NCBI RefSeq assembly: GCF_964340395.1
Contig: NC_135571.1
Coordinates: 9,724,940 to 9,788,939 of the forward strand
DNA from: Glandiceps talaboti
Lineage: Eukaryota; Hemichordata; Enteropneusta; Spengelidae
Direction: 5' to 3'
Length of the DNA stretch: 64,000 nucleotides
A program made the position numbers and the translations under genes. Positions 20,434 to 33,900 of the stretch are shown here, one piece after another; within the stretch, counting starts at the first letter, position 1; each line of letters begins with the position of its first letter. The notes beneath the pieces were generated by a model. That model was not told the origin of the DNA. It was given only the letters and a program-made list of their open reading frames with translations, and did no database searches.

Positions 20434-23400
20434 CTGTAAAACAAAATAAATCCATGAAATGTTTTTGAAAGCTGAATACGTTGTAGTGACCAAAGAAATT
20501 ACAGGATGACGTCACATATTGACCATGATTTGAATCTTCGCTAAATTCTACTATGAAATCACATATTGACCTGACGGTTTGACCTTTGTCAAATTCATTG
20601 ATGACGTCACATGTGATTTGACCTTCGTCAAATTCTTCAATCACATATTGAGCTGACAATTAGACATTTCATCGCATTTTTATTACGAATAAATGCAGGT
20701 ATATCTTATCAGACTATAATAAAACAAAAATAAGACCGTTATAGTTTACTTGTCATATTTAAAATCTTTCCTATGTTCACAGTTCTAGTCATTTTCAACC
20801 ACCACCGCCACCACCACCACTGCTAATGATAATGCGATCTCGACACTGATCATGTGACCTTTCGCTGACAAAACTTAACAAAACAGTTAAACAATCTATA
20901 TTATTGTTTGTAACCACAAATAATGTTGTCATGGTTACCCTGACCCTTGTTGGAGATTGATTATATTGATAGCCCCAGACTGGATGTTGCGATAACTACA
21001 GATAATCCCATAGCCCTTTGTGTCTGAGCATGCTCAGTCTGGACCACAAGTTCCCTATTACGAATTATGGTTTAGACAGACCGTCTATTCCGAAGACAAA
21101 AAAAGTCAGTGCCGCTTTTTTAATAATGAAAACTAAATTATTACCTTCTGCTGGTTCTGTCGTTATAACCACGTCAGGTTGAGGTGTAGCCATAACTTCA
21201 ACTTCACAGAGTGACAACACAGAATTTCTTTCTTTCATGATTTGGATTGTAACAAAGCGTCCTCGTATCGGTTCACCACATTTACAAATGACGCCGATAG
21301 TTTCTCTCATTGCGGCTCGGCCTTTCAAGTTGTTAGCGCCACATTGCGCGCCTACTTCGTCCTTTCCGTTACTGATTCGAATCTGAGCTGTCTTTATTCT
21401 GAATGCTGTAAATAAAGATATTATAATAATCACCAGTTCCTATTCACTCCATATTTGGAGTATACACTGCGCAGTCGCAGTTTAAATGACATCATAAACT
21501 GAGATCTGCAACGGAGTGGATTATGGAATGACATCACATTCTACATGGCCCTGCTCGCTTATTACAATTCAAACTGTCCCAGCCCCTCTATGGCATCATA
21601 ATCCCCAAAAGGGAGAACAGTAGGCTCTATAACTGTAACTCAAGGCTACTCGGGTTGGCTGCTGATTGCCAGTTTTAACTTTTTTTCTCACTTATAATGT
21701 CATTTTGAATAATTAGATTTGAGTGTACTGGTTAAGAGACACATAAAGAACTATTTTCAAGGTTATGGTATGGGGCACTTTGAATTACCCGTACTTCAAA
21801 GGATATTTAAGTTACACTTGTGATTCTGTTTGTTTGTACTTACGACAACAATCCTGTCTGTTCGTTATGGTAACTTGATAAATTTCAAACTCAGCACCAA
21901 GATCAACCCGCCACCACGGGTTCATTTCCTTTTTAGTGTGAGTACACGATTTCGCCTTGAAATCACTGTTCAGATTACCGTCGATAGCTCTTTGAGGTTT
22001 ACCACCACGCAGGATCGAGATCTGCTCAGCGCGTTTGCCTTTAGCGACATTAACTAGTCCATCGGGAACAGTACACGCTGGAATTGAAAGCAGAATGTTA
22101 AGTATTTATTAATTCTAACCAATCATACCATACCAGTTTGTTGTTGGTTTTTGTGTGGTTGTATCAAACAGAAAAACTGAATGGTATTGTGAAAATCGCT
22201 GTACTAGAAAAACTGAACTGCATTGTGAAATTCGCTGTATATATGTAAAAAGTGTAACTCACTTTGTTCCGTTGTTGGGTTAAACGTAAATGTTGGTTGA
22301 GTGACGTCACTTCCATCGTCGGTAGCCAAACCGGGTACACTATCCATGGAATATATCTCTACCTCGCACAGCACCAGTGAACGTGTTCGTTCATATGCCT
22401 TGATACCGACCCATCGTCCTTTCAATGGCTGACCACATCCACAGATGACATCAATGTTTTCCTTCAATGCACGTTTACCCTTGATTGGTCCACCGCATAA
22501 TGCGTTTCCATCAATATCTTCGCTGTTTCCAACTCTTACTTCAGTGTGTCTGATTCTGAATGCTGGAAAGAAGGATAATAGCACGTTTTCGTGAATGACA
22601 AAAATGAGAAAAATGCGAGCTTATTTCTGTAAAGTTACATCATGTTGACACGTCTCCTCAATACATGATGCAGTGTATACTCACCAAATACTGTGTATTA
22701 AATGTGTGTATACAGTATAGTCAGACTAGCACCAAGCAGGCATGTAAAATAGCATGTGATCTCAGGTGACCTCAGATGACACCTGAGGTCACATGACCTG
22801 AGATCACACGAGTACGCCCTCTGTGTTATGTGACTATAAATGTTACAAACTTTTTTTCAAATTATTTTCCTGTAACTCAACATCAAACTCGTAATAGTGT
22901 ATGCTGTACTGTACAATTCAGTCACACAAACCAATTACAGACTGACTACTGGAAAACAACCTTTATACTCACAGCAACAATCCATTCGATTGGTTATTGT
23001 GACCTTGTAGATATCACGTTCTTCACCAAGATCAACCTTCCACCAGGGTTCGTACTCCCTAGCAGTGAAAGTACAGGATTTACCGGCGAAGTTACTATCC
23101 TTATTACCGTCTATCGCTCTCTCTGGCACACCTTTTCTTTTAACAGAACTTTGGTACACGCTCACATCGTGAGCGATGTTGATCAGACCGTCGGGAAGAA
23201 CACACACTGCAACAGATCAGAAAACGTTACGGTATTGAAATGTGTGATTTCAAAGTTAATGACATCATCCAATTCAAAATGGTTTCGATTGGGCGAAAAA
23301 ATGCTTTCATTTACATAAACTTAAACATGTAACGTTAAAGCTCCTCTGGCTGTAACTTGAGTATTATTTTGTCAGTCAGACAACCAAAAATAGAGTCACT

Positions 23401-24924
23401 GAAATTTGTTAAAATATCAATAATTAGATACTGCATGTTAATTACCCATAAGTAGTTTAGTAACAGGTTGAAGTCGCCAATGTATTTGGTTTGGATGCTG
23501 ATTTTTGAGTGCGGACCCAAATCAATTTGATTGGATCAGATTGATTGTAAAATACTAAGTGTACAGTTATACGAATACATTTTGAAAATAATACTAATAA
23601 AGCGAATTTATAGTGCACCTGTTCTCCGAAGGGCTCCAGGCACAGAAGATATTTACCCACAGGTAGTTCAATATTGTTCAGGGTGTACTATATTATGACC
23701 AAGTCATTATATCTTTCAGAAAACATTCCAGATGCAACTCTAAGTACATTGTTGACAAAATCACATGCATGTACATTCACAGTATTACTAGTGTCTTAGA
23801 TTAGTAAACATACCCTCTGTTGTTGGTCCAGCAGTAATGGCAGGCGATGTTACTTCATTTAGTAGTGTGGTATACTCTCCTGGCTCACGTGGTTCTACAA
23901 ACACTTCCACTTCACATAGAGTTAACGATTTTGTTTTGTTGAACATCTGGATACCAACCCAACGTCCTCGCATTGCTAGACCACAACCACATATGACATC
24001 AATGGATTCTTTCATGGCACGACGGCCAGAGATGGCACCCTGTCCACACATTGGATTCTCACTAATAACTTCGCTGTCACCAACACGTACCTCAGTATGT
24101 CTTAATCTATGAGCTAGAAATAATGGCGGGTAAGACATTGCAGTAAAGGTGATGCATAGATTATATATTTTTCTAGTGTTCGGCTCTATGCAGTTGAGGT
24201 TACTGTGGATCACTAGTCCATACCATGTGAGACGATATAAGCCAATCACTGAAGGCAGTTTGAAACATTTGATACATTATAATCTAAAGTGTATTTTATA
24301 ATAGTAATGGATCAAAAGTAAAAATCTAGCATGTAAACTTGGATGTAGCAAAAAGAAAATGGCGCCCTTTCAAAGCACGCCCTCTATTGATAATGACTGA
24401 ACAGGATGAATAGGAACCTACCACAGCAGTCTTGCCTATTTGTGATCGTGATTTTGTGGATATCGTAAGATTTGCCGAGATCCAGTTTCCACCATGGTTC
24501 AAATTCCCTGGCTGTCAGTGTACATGATCCGGAGGCAAAGTTACTGTCTTTGTTTCCATCAATAGCTCTTTGTGGAGCAGCAAACTTTCTGGTTGAACTC
24601 TGCCACACGGGGACGTCCAGCGCAACATTTACCAAGTTTTCTGGCACCACACAAGCTACACATAAAAAATCAAGAATAATTATGTGATACCGATAACTTA
24701 ACATGCTTTGATGCATTCTTCATCCCACAGTGTGATGTTTAAAACTCAGGCTAAATGGTATCTATGTACATAAAATTATTAACTATTTTGCTATTTATAT
24801 TTTGATCAAAATTACCGTTACTAATTTTCACACAGGCAAAAAAACAAACAAAATCTAAATAGACAAAAACATGCACGCACATACACGCAAGCGCTCACGC
24901 ATACACACACACACACACACTTAC

Positions 24925-24955
<31 letters not shown>

Positions 24956-25113
24956 CATACATACATACATACATACATACATACATACACACACACATAC
25001 ATACATCCATACACACATGCATACATACATACATACATACATACATACATACATACAGACAGACAGACAGACATACATACATACATACATACATACATAC
25101 ATACATACATACA

Positions 25114-25145
<32 letters not shown>

Positions 25146-26410
25146 CATATATACATATTATTTGGAATGAAACTCTAGAATGAGTAAGTCATTATATCTA
25201 AGAAAACAGCTCCAGATGAAACTCTAAGTACATTGCTGACAAAATCACATGCATGTACATTCACAGTATTACTAGTGTCTTAGATTAGTTTACATACGCT
25301 CTGTTGTTGGTCCAGCAGTAATGGCAGGTGATGTTACTTCATTTAGTAGTGTGGTATGCTCTCCTGGCTCACTTGGTACTACAAACACTTCCACTTCACA
25401 CAGAGTTAACGATTTTGTTTTGTTGAACATCTGGATACCAACCCAACGTCCTCGCATTGCTAGACCACAACCACATATGACATCAATAGATTCTTTCATG
25501 GCACGACGGCCAGAGATGGCACCCTGTCCACACATTGGATTCTCACTAATAACTTCGCTGTCACCAACACGTACCTCAGTATGTCTTAATCTATGAGCTA
25601 GAAATAATGGCGGGTAAGACATTGCAATAAAGGTGATGCATAGATTATATATTTTTCTAGTGTTCGGCTCTATGCAGTTGAGGTTACTGTGGATCACTAG
25701 TCCATACCATGTGAGACGATATAAGCCAATCACTGAAGGCAGTTTGAAACATTTGATACATTATAATCTAAAGTGTATTTTATAATAGTAATGGATCAAA
25801 AGTAAAAATCTAGCATGTAAACTTGGATGTAGCAAAAAGAAAATGGCGCCCTTTCAAAGCACGCCCTCTATTGATAATGACTGAACAGGATGAATAGGAA
25901 CCTACCACAGCAGTCTTGCCTATTTGTGATCGTGATTTTGTGGATATCGTAAGATTTGCCGAGATCCAGTTTCCACCATGGTTCAAATTCCCTGGCTGTC
26001 AGTGTACATGAGCCGGAGGCAAAGTTACTGTCTTTGTTTCCATCAATAGCTCTTTGTGGAGCAGCAAACTTTCTGGTTGAACTCTGCCACACGGGGACAT
26101 CCAGCGCAACATTTACCAAGTTTTCTGGCACCACACAAGCTACACATAAAAAATCAAGAATAATTATGTGATACCGATAACTTAACATGCTTTGATGCAA
26201 GGAGTAAGGCGTTCTTCATCCCACAGTGTGATGTTTAAAACTCAGGCTAAATGGTATCTATGTACATAAAATTATTAACTATTTTGCTATTTAAATTTTG
26301 ATCAAAATGACCTTTACTATTTTTCACACAGGCAAAAAAACAAACAAAATCTAAATAAACAAAAACATGCACCCATGTACACGCAAGCCCACGTGAGTGC
26401 ACACACACAT

Positions 26411-26452
<42 letters not shown>

Positions 26453-26533
26453 AAATACATACATACATACATACATACATACATACATACATACATACAT
26501 ACATACATACACACACACACATACATACATACA

Positions 26534-26564
<31 letters not shown>

Positions 26565-27805
26565 TATTTGGCATGAAACTCTAGAATCAGTAAGTCATTA
26601 TATCTAAGAAAACAGCAACTCTAAGTACATTGCTGACAAAATCACATGCATGTACATTCACAGTATTACTAGTGTCTTAGATTAGTTTACATACGCTCTG
26701 TTGTTGGTCCAGCAGTAATGGCAGGCGATGTTACTTCATTTAGTAGTGTGGTATACTCTGCTGGCTCACTTGGTACTACAAACACTTCCACTTCACATAG
26801 AGTTAACGATTTTGTTTTGTTGAACATCTGGATACCAACCCAACGTCCTCGCATTGCTAGACCACAACCACATATGACATCAATGGATTCTTTCACGGCA
26901 CGACGGCCAGAGATGGCACCCTGCCCACACATTGGATTCTCACGAATAACTTCGCTGTCACCAACACGTACCTCAGTATGTCTTAATCTATGAGCTAGAA
27001 ATAATGGCGGGTAAGACATTGCAGTAAAGGTGATGCATAGATTATATATTTTTCTAGTGTCCGGCTCTATACAATTGAGGTTACTGTGGATCACTCGTCC
27101 ATACTATGTGAGACGATCTAAGCCAATCACTGAAGGCAGTTTGAAAATGATACATTATAATGGAAGTTTTTTTTATAATAGTAATGGATCAAAAGTAAAA
27201 ACCCAGCATGTATACTTGGATGTAGCAAAAAGAAAATGTCGCCCTTTCCAAAGCACGCCCTCTATTGATAATGACTGAACATGATGAATGGGAACCTACC
27301 ACAGCAGTCTTGCCTATTTGTGATCGTGATTTTGTGGATATCATAAGATTTGCCGAGATCCAGTTTCCACCATGGTTCAAATTCCCTGGCTGTCAGTGTA
27401 CATGAGCCGGAGGCAAAGTTACTGTCTTTATTTCCATCAACAGCTCTTTGTGGAGCAGCAAACTTTCTGGTTGAACTCTGCCACACGGGCACATCCAGCG
27501 CAACATTTACCAAGTTTTCTGGCACCACACAAGCTACACATAAAATCAAGAATATTTGCGATACCGGTACTTTAACATGCTTTGATTCAAGGAGTAAGAC
27601 GTTCTTCATCCCACAGTGTGATGTTTAAAACTCAGGCTAAATGGTATCTATGTACATAAAATTATTAACTATTTTGTTTTGATCAAAATTACCATTAGTA
27701 ATTTTCACACAGGTAAACAAACAAACAAACAAAATCTAAATAAAGAAAAACACGTACGCACATACACGCAAGCCTGTGCGCGTGCACACACACAGACTTA
27801 CATAC

Positions 27806-27836
<31 letters not shown>

Positions 27837-27948
27837 CATACATACATACATACATACATACATACGTACGTACACGTACGTACATACATACATACATACA
27901 TACATACATACATACATACATACATACATACATACATACATACATACA

Positions 27949-27979
<31 letters not shown>

Positions 27980-30900
27980 TATTTGGCATGAAACTCTATA
28001 ATAATGTTCACTTTATTAACACACTTTAGAAAACATATTGCTTAACAGTAACACAAATTTAATAAAACAAGTGCTTCAATTTGTTCTGTTTAATAGTGAA
28101 TATGCTGTAAAGATAACTCACGTTCAGTAGTTGGACCAGCTGTGATGACTTCTGTAGTATGAACATCTGGTACAGTTCCTACTGTGATCGGAGCTAAAAC
28201 TTCAACTTCACAGAGTGTCAAAACCTTCTTCGCACCTACCACTTGTACTGTGACGTAACGTCCGGAGACAAAGTCATTGCACCCACAATGCATTGTAATA
28301 GTTTCAGCTTGAGAAAGGGTTCTTTTGATTGGTTCCCCACATAATTGATTTTCTTCAAAGTTTTCGCTGTCTCCGATTCGGATTTCAGCACCATCTAATC
28401 TGAAAGCTACACAACAGTAAAACGTGTGTTAACAGTTTCACTCGTATTAAGACTTCAATTTAGTGGAGAATAACAGATGTCTTGCAGAGCTATAAAAAAG
28501 GTTGATATTAGTTGTGCATGTGGATAAGGCCAAAAAAAATAATTATTTGGTTCGGTAACCAGTGACCCTACCTCGAGTTTTTGTTTAGTTTTTTTTATCA
28601 ATTTATTTTAAATGTATGCACACTCTCAAAAATGTAATTCACTACTCGTTAGTTGACTTCAACACTGAACTACTTCCTGCCAACTAAATACCGTCGTGTT
28701 CAGTTGACATTGTCAGGTTACCTTTACTAGTATTGGTGAACTTGACAAAAGATTTGTTTTTGGTAAAATCACAAAAAGAAAAACAATACAAAACCTGAAA
28801 TCGTAACAATGGTTTGAATACTTACGACAACAATCATGTCTGTTTGTGATCACTACAGCATAAACATCGCGAGATTCCCCGAGATCTAGTTTCCACCATG
28901 GGTTTTCTTGTCTTGCTGTCAAAGTACATGACCCTTCATATAAATCACTGTTCTTATCGCCATCAACTGCTTTGCCGGCAACTGCATCCATTTTTGTAGA
29001 ACTTTGTGATACAGGCATATTCAATGCCATATTTTGAAGATGGTCGGGAAGGACGCATGCTGAATAAAAATAGTAAAGATGATGGTGTGATTAAGGATAC
29101 AAAGTAAAATATCTTTGCTCTAAAATAAATTGGTAAGAACTGGTAAGCTGGAAACCAAAGTTGACCAATTGGTCTGCGCCTCTTTCTTTTGCTTCTTTCT
29201 TCTCTAATGCTGGCAGTGGATATTTTTTCCAGAACGTTACAAAACAAACAAACAAACAAACAAATAAATAAATAAGTAAATAAATAAATAAATAAATAAA
29301 CAAACAAACAAAACGAAACAATGTGAAACAATGCAAAGTGAAGCTAACAGATACAAAAACCAAACCGAAACGAAATGAAACAAAACGAAACAAAACGAAA
29401 TGAAACGAAACAAAATGAAACGAAATGAAATGAAACCAAGTGAAACGAAATGAAACGAAATGAAATGAAACAAAACGAAACGAGACAAAATGAAACAAAG
29501 CAAAATAAAACTCAACACACCTGGTGCCTCTGTTGGTGGCAATGTAGTAGGACCAATACGTGGTGCATACACTTGAACTTCACACAATGTAAGTCTCTGA
29601 CTAACTCCAGCAAGATGTACGCTGACATAACGCCCTACAATTGGTCTTCCGCAATCACAGATGACCTCGACTATTTCTTGGCTCAAGACATCCTCAGTGA
29701 AACGGAAACCACAAAGAGCATTTTCAAGGTGGTTTTCACTATCACCTACACGAACTTCTGCATTAAGGAGCTTGTCAGCTGTCAAAAATAAAAATCGAGA
29801 AATGTAAAGAACAAACATGACATCTGATCCTTAAAATTGCAACCTTAGTCAGAGTACGAATACAGTCACTTGCATATAATAGTCAAAGGTAATTTCCGGG
29901 TTTGAGTTCTATTCTTACACTGAAAAAGTTCAAATTGCTTTATATGTACTATATGACCTACAATACTTTGACAAGAAAATTATTTTTTTAAAAACCACAA
30001 TAAATATTTCCAATTATATGGCCTCAGAAAATAGGGTAGGTAGGTTGGGAATTTGTTTTATTTTATTTGATTTTGTTGAAATATTTTTAATTTAACCGAA
30101 AACAAAAATTTGATGAAATATGTAAAGATATCGTTTGGGAACGAAAACACACGTGCATGAAGGGCAAGAAGACAAAGCATATCTAATCTGTTTGTTTTTA
30201 ATTTAAAAAAAATCAGGGTAGGAGGTTTTAACTAGGATTGGTCGGGTTATCAGAAATACCTTTTTTTGCATAATTGTTTCAAGGTTGGAGTAACGGGTAG
30301 TTGTATGATGCACTAATTCAACGTATACATTTACTGAAGGATAATATATGCTATGTAATATGTTGAAAGATATGCATGTAAACTTTAACGGAAAAAAACA
30401 CATTCTGGGTGGGAAAATAGCAATCACTATGGGAGTTTAGTCTGACTGTCTTTATGGAAAAGGTAATATACTCACAACAGCAGTCCATACGATTCGCGAC
30501 CTTGACCATGTAGACATCGTGAGATTCTAGCAAATCGACCTTCCACCATGGTTGATAGTCCATGTTTGTCTTTGTACATGTCCTCTGTGAGAAATCACCG
30601 TTCGTATTTCCATCAACAGCTCTTTCAGCAATGGCGCTACCAGCTGTGGAACTTTGTGATGCGAATGTGGTATCTACGTTGCGAAGGTCTGATGGAACTT
30701 CACATACTACCTCTGTATATTGAAGACAAAAGAACAACCCAATGAACTGTTACTATACTCAATATTAAAAATGATGATGTGCAGTCTATCGACTTGTATT
30801 GACTAATTGGACTGGGTGGGGGAGGGGTATAAGAACATAGTGACAGTGATTACTACATCACACAGGCTATTTAAATACCAACGCTACGGTATAGACAGTT

Positions 30901-33900
30901 TCCTAACTTTATCGTTTTATCTGTAAGGAAATACGATTATAACTGCAGCAGACAAACTTATATGTAACTAATAGAAGAAAGTCTACATAGTGAATAAGAC
31001 TGCATATTACATAGAGACTGAGAAGTCAGCATTGTGATAAGCACTACTGTATACTGTCTGTATAGTGATAACAAGCTGTTTGCATAATAACAAGTCACAG
31101 ATTTGTATAAGTCTGTAAGGTGGTGCCCTCACACACCGGTCAAAGCAACCCCTCTCACAGGGGAAAGAGGAGGGCGGTGAGGGCAGCACGACACGACGTA
31201 TCTTTAAGACAATCTAGTTTTATAGTACAATGTACTTTGATTACATTTCGTACCTGCTGTTGTTGTTAATTCTGGTCCGGTTCCTGGTGTTTCGGTGACG
31301 TCAATCACACCATTTGTATCGTTGGTCCAAACTTCGACTTCACACAGTGATAGGGCAACCGTTGCACATCGTACCTGTACGCTGATAAATCGTCCTTTTA
31401 GGGGACCATTTGCACACCTCAAATGAATCTTTTTCTGTGCTAATACAGACGTTGTCACCACACCACATACAGCATTCTTAGTGAAATCATGGTGATCCCC
31501 AACACGTACTTCAGCACCCAACAGACGTTCAGCTGTCAACAGAAATTATATATAAATTAATTATAATATGTGAATAAAGATTCATATTAGGTCGGCCATA
31601 CATGTCTTCAGTCCTGTGAACTAATAAAACATGACGCCCTCTACGGTATGTTAGAAAAATACACAACGTCACTGCTCTGGTGATGGCGATCCTGTCAGCA
31701 CATATATGAGTGAATATCATCGTTTATTGCTGATATTTCAGAAGTTGAAAGCAGACAGCATAAAGTTTCAGTCATTCATATTGCTTAAATATGATTATGA
31801 AATAAAAGTATCACCAACATGTACACATGAAATTACTTTATTTAAAAAAAAATACTTAAAAAAATATTAAACCACCTATATACCAGCTACCCCATCGGTT
31901 TTAAGGTGTTACGATTAAAAACAGAATTATATAGAGGGCGCCCTTACTTAGTGACCATCCTTGTAGTCATATATGTGTAAATTCCATAATAGTATCATTT
32001 AGATGAACCATGGTGTCCAAAACCATCTTTCTATCCAACTTATTTATTACAAATCTTACCACAACAATCCTGTCTGTTCGTCAGTGAGACGAAGAAAATA
32101 TCACGTGACGTGACGAGGTCAACCTTCCACCAAGGTTCAAATTCAGATCTTGTTAGAGTACAGGAGCGATGACAGAAATTTGGATCATCATCGCCATCTA
32201 CGGCGTCTTTGGGTTTAGAATGCCAGTTAGATGAACTCATATCTGCGCATTTACCATAGGCAACGTTTGTTAGATTTCCTGGAATTTCCTCAACTGTAAT
32301 GCGAAAGAAAAGAGATTTTCGGTAATTTTTCCCAAGTTTTCGGTAGTTTTTCAAGGGAAGAGTAGTCATAGTTAGACCAACAACGACGTTGACGACGGTT
32401 AAATCACCACCACCACCGCCACCACCACCACCACCACCACTACCACCACCACCACCACCACCAATCCCCCACCCCCACCCCCACACCACCACCACCACCA
32501 CCACCATCACCACTACCACAACCGCAACATCAACAACAAAAACAACAACATGTAAACCTGCAGCGTAAGTGGAACACTTGGTTTCGACAAACTGAGAAAG
32601 ACAACTAAAATCATTATTGTAACAAGGTGACGTCAATCTCTCAGTGGAGACAAATGAGATATTATTATTAGAACTTAGAAAACACTAGTTATATCTAACC
32701 ACAGACAAGTAACAAACGTTTGATTACTTGTCTGTGATCTAACCTGTTCGACTTTCATATATTTGAGTAACATTCTTTTGGCGTTACATCGGATATGTTT
32801 CCACACACTTGGAAGTTATATAAGTGGTGTTATCCACGGATGTCACAACGTCATCATACGTAAACTCTGCCGTACATGTGCATTCATTTGAAAGTTTTGC
32901 GGACTTTTCGAGAAAACTGTATTCAGAAGTAAAATTTGTCTAAATTTCAGTACCTGTATCGACTTCCCCATCTGTATCCGGGCATGGCTTATCTGCACAA
33001 TCAGTTGGTCCTTCAGTTGGTGGTGCAGGGGTTGTTGGTGCTGGGGTTGGTGCAGGTGTTGTTGGCGCTGGAGTAGTGGGTGCAGGCGTAGTTGGTGCTG
33101 GAGTAGTTGGAGCAGGGGTTGTTGGAGCAGGCGTAGTTGGAGCTGGAGTAGTGGGTGCAGGGGTTGTCGGGGCTGGGGTTGGAGCAGGCGTAGTTGGCGC
33201 TGGAGTAGTGGGTGCAGGCGTAGTTGGTGCAGGGGTTGGCTCTGGAGGTGTTGTTGGCAACATCGTGGTTTTCTCACCTGGTGGTCTTGGTCCTGTGAGT
33301 AAAAAGGTGACAGAAAAGTTTTGTTTTCAGTTGATGATCAAGTGACTGCCATTATATTGTCACCCATTAAAAACACATCTCTCCGTAAGTCACGGTGTAA
33401 GATTTTGTCGAGAGTGGATAAGTACAGTGTAATGGACAACTAACAAGGAATGGTATTACTGGAGACAGAAAAAAATAAACGAAACACACACACACACACA
33501 CACACGCACACACACACACACACACCTACTGTTCCTACACAATGGAATATGATGGATCTATTGTTCTGGTTGAAATGCAAACGTGCAAATAATATATAAA
33601 ATAATACACACCACAAGTGAATGGTACCGCCTTAATGTTAATCAACTCTGTCCAGGTTAGTTCATGCCACGATACTACGTCACCGCATGCTGGTTTACAG
33701 GCTTTTGAAGCAAGCTGAAATGTAAAATATCTTGTATTCATACATTACAAAATCCTACAACAGTTAATTGCTTTAGACCTGATGACCACTTGCAACGACA
33801 AGTATCATATGCAAATCACGTTATTGATATGCAAAAACGACAACTGGTATGCAAATTTTTTAAGTATAAAAATTGAATTTTAGGTTGTAAAGCTAAGTTG

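Larger units (their letters stand above)
23700..27990 (-). repeat. Three recent tandem copies (about 1.4-1.5 kb each) of an F-type lectin unit
   Basis: Equivalent exon starts at 24113, 25597 and 26994 are 1484 and 1397 bp apart. Exons, introns and flanks are almost the same, and each unit carries its own (ACAT)n array (24899-25155, 26401-26562, 27790-27976). Copies 5 and 6 are closest; copy 4 has more differences. This is a very young segmental expansion or is kept uniform by gene conversion. Confidence 0.85.

Noticed and set aside
29237-29818. 193-residue frame as a membrane protein with Phe-rich tail
   Set aside because: Only 29778-29521 is an exon (F-type domain 2, second half); the hydrophobic Phe/Val/Leu tail is the pentanucleotide repeat beyond the splice donor.
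32040-32636. 198-residue Gly/Val-rich frame
   Set aside because: Its C-terminal half is the F-type domain 1 exon; the N-terminal part is the (CAC)n tract of the upstream intron.
32843-33277. Gln/Leu/Pro-rich minus frame
   Set aside because: It is the wrong frame of the PAPTT linker exon; the PAPTT frame joins neighbouring exons in phase, this one does not.
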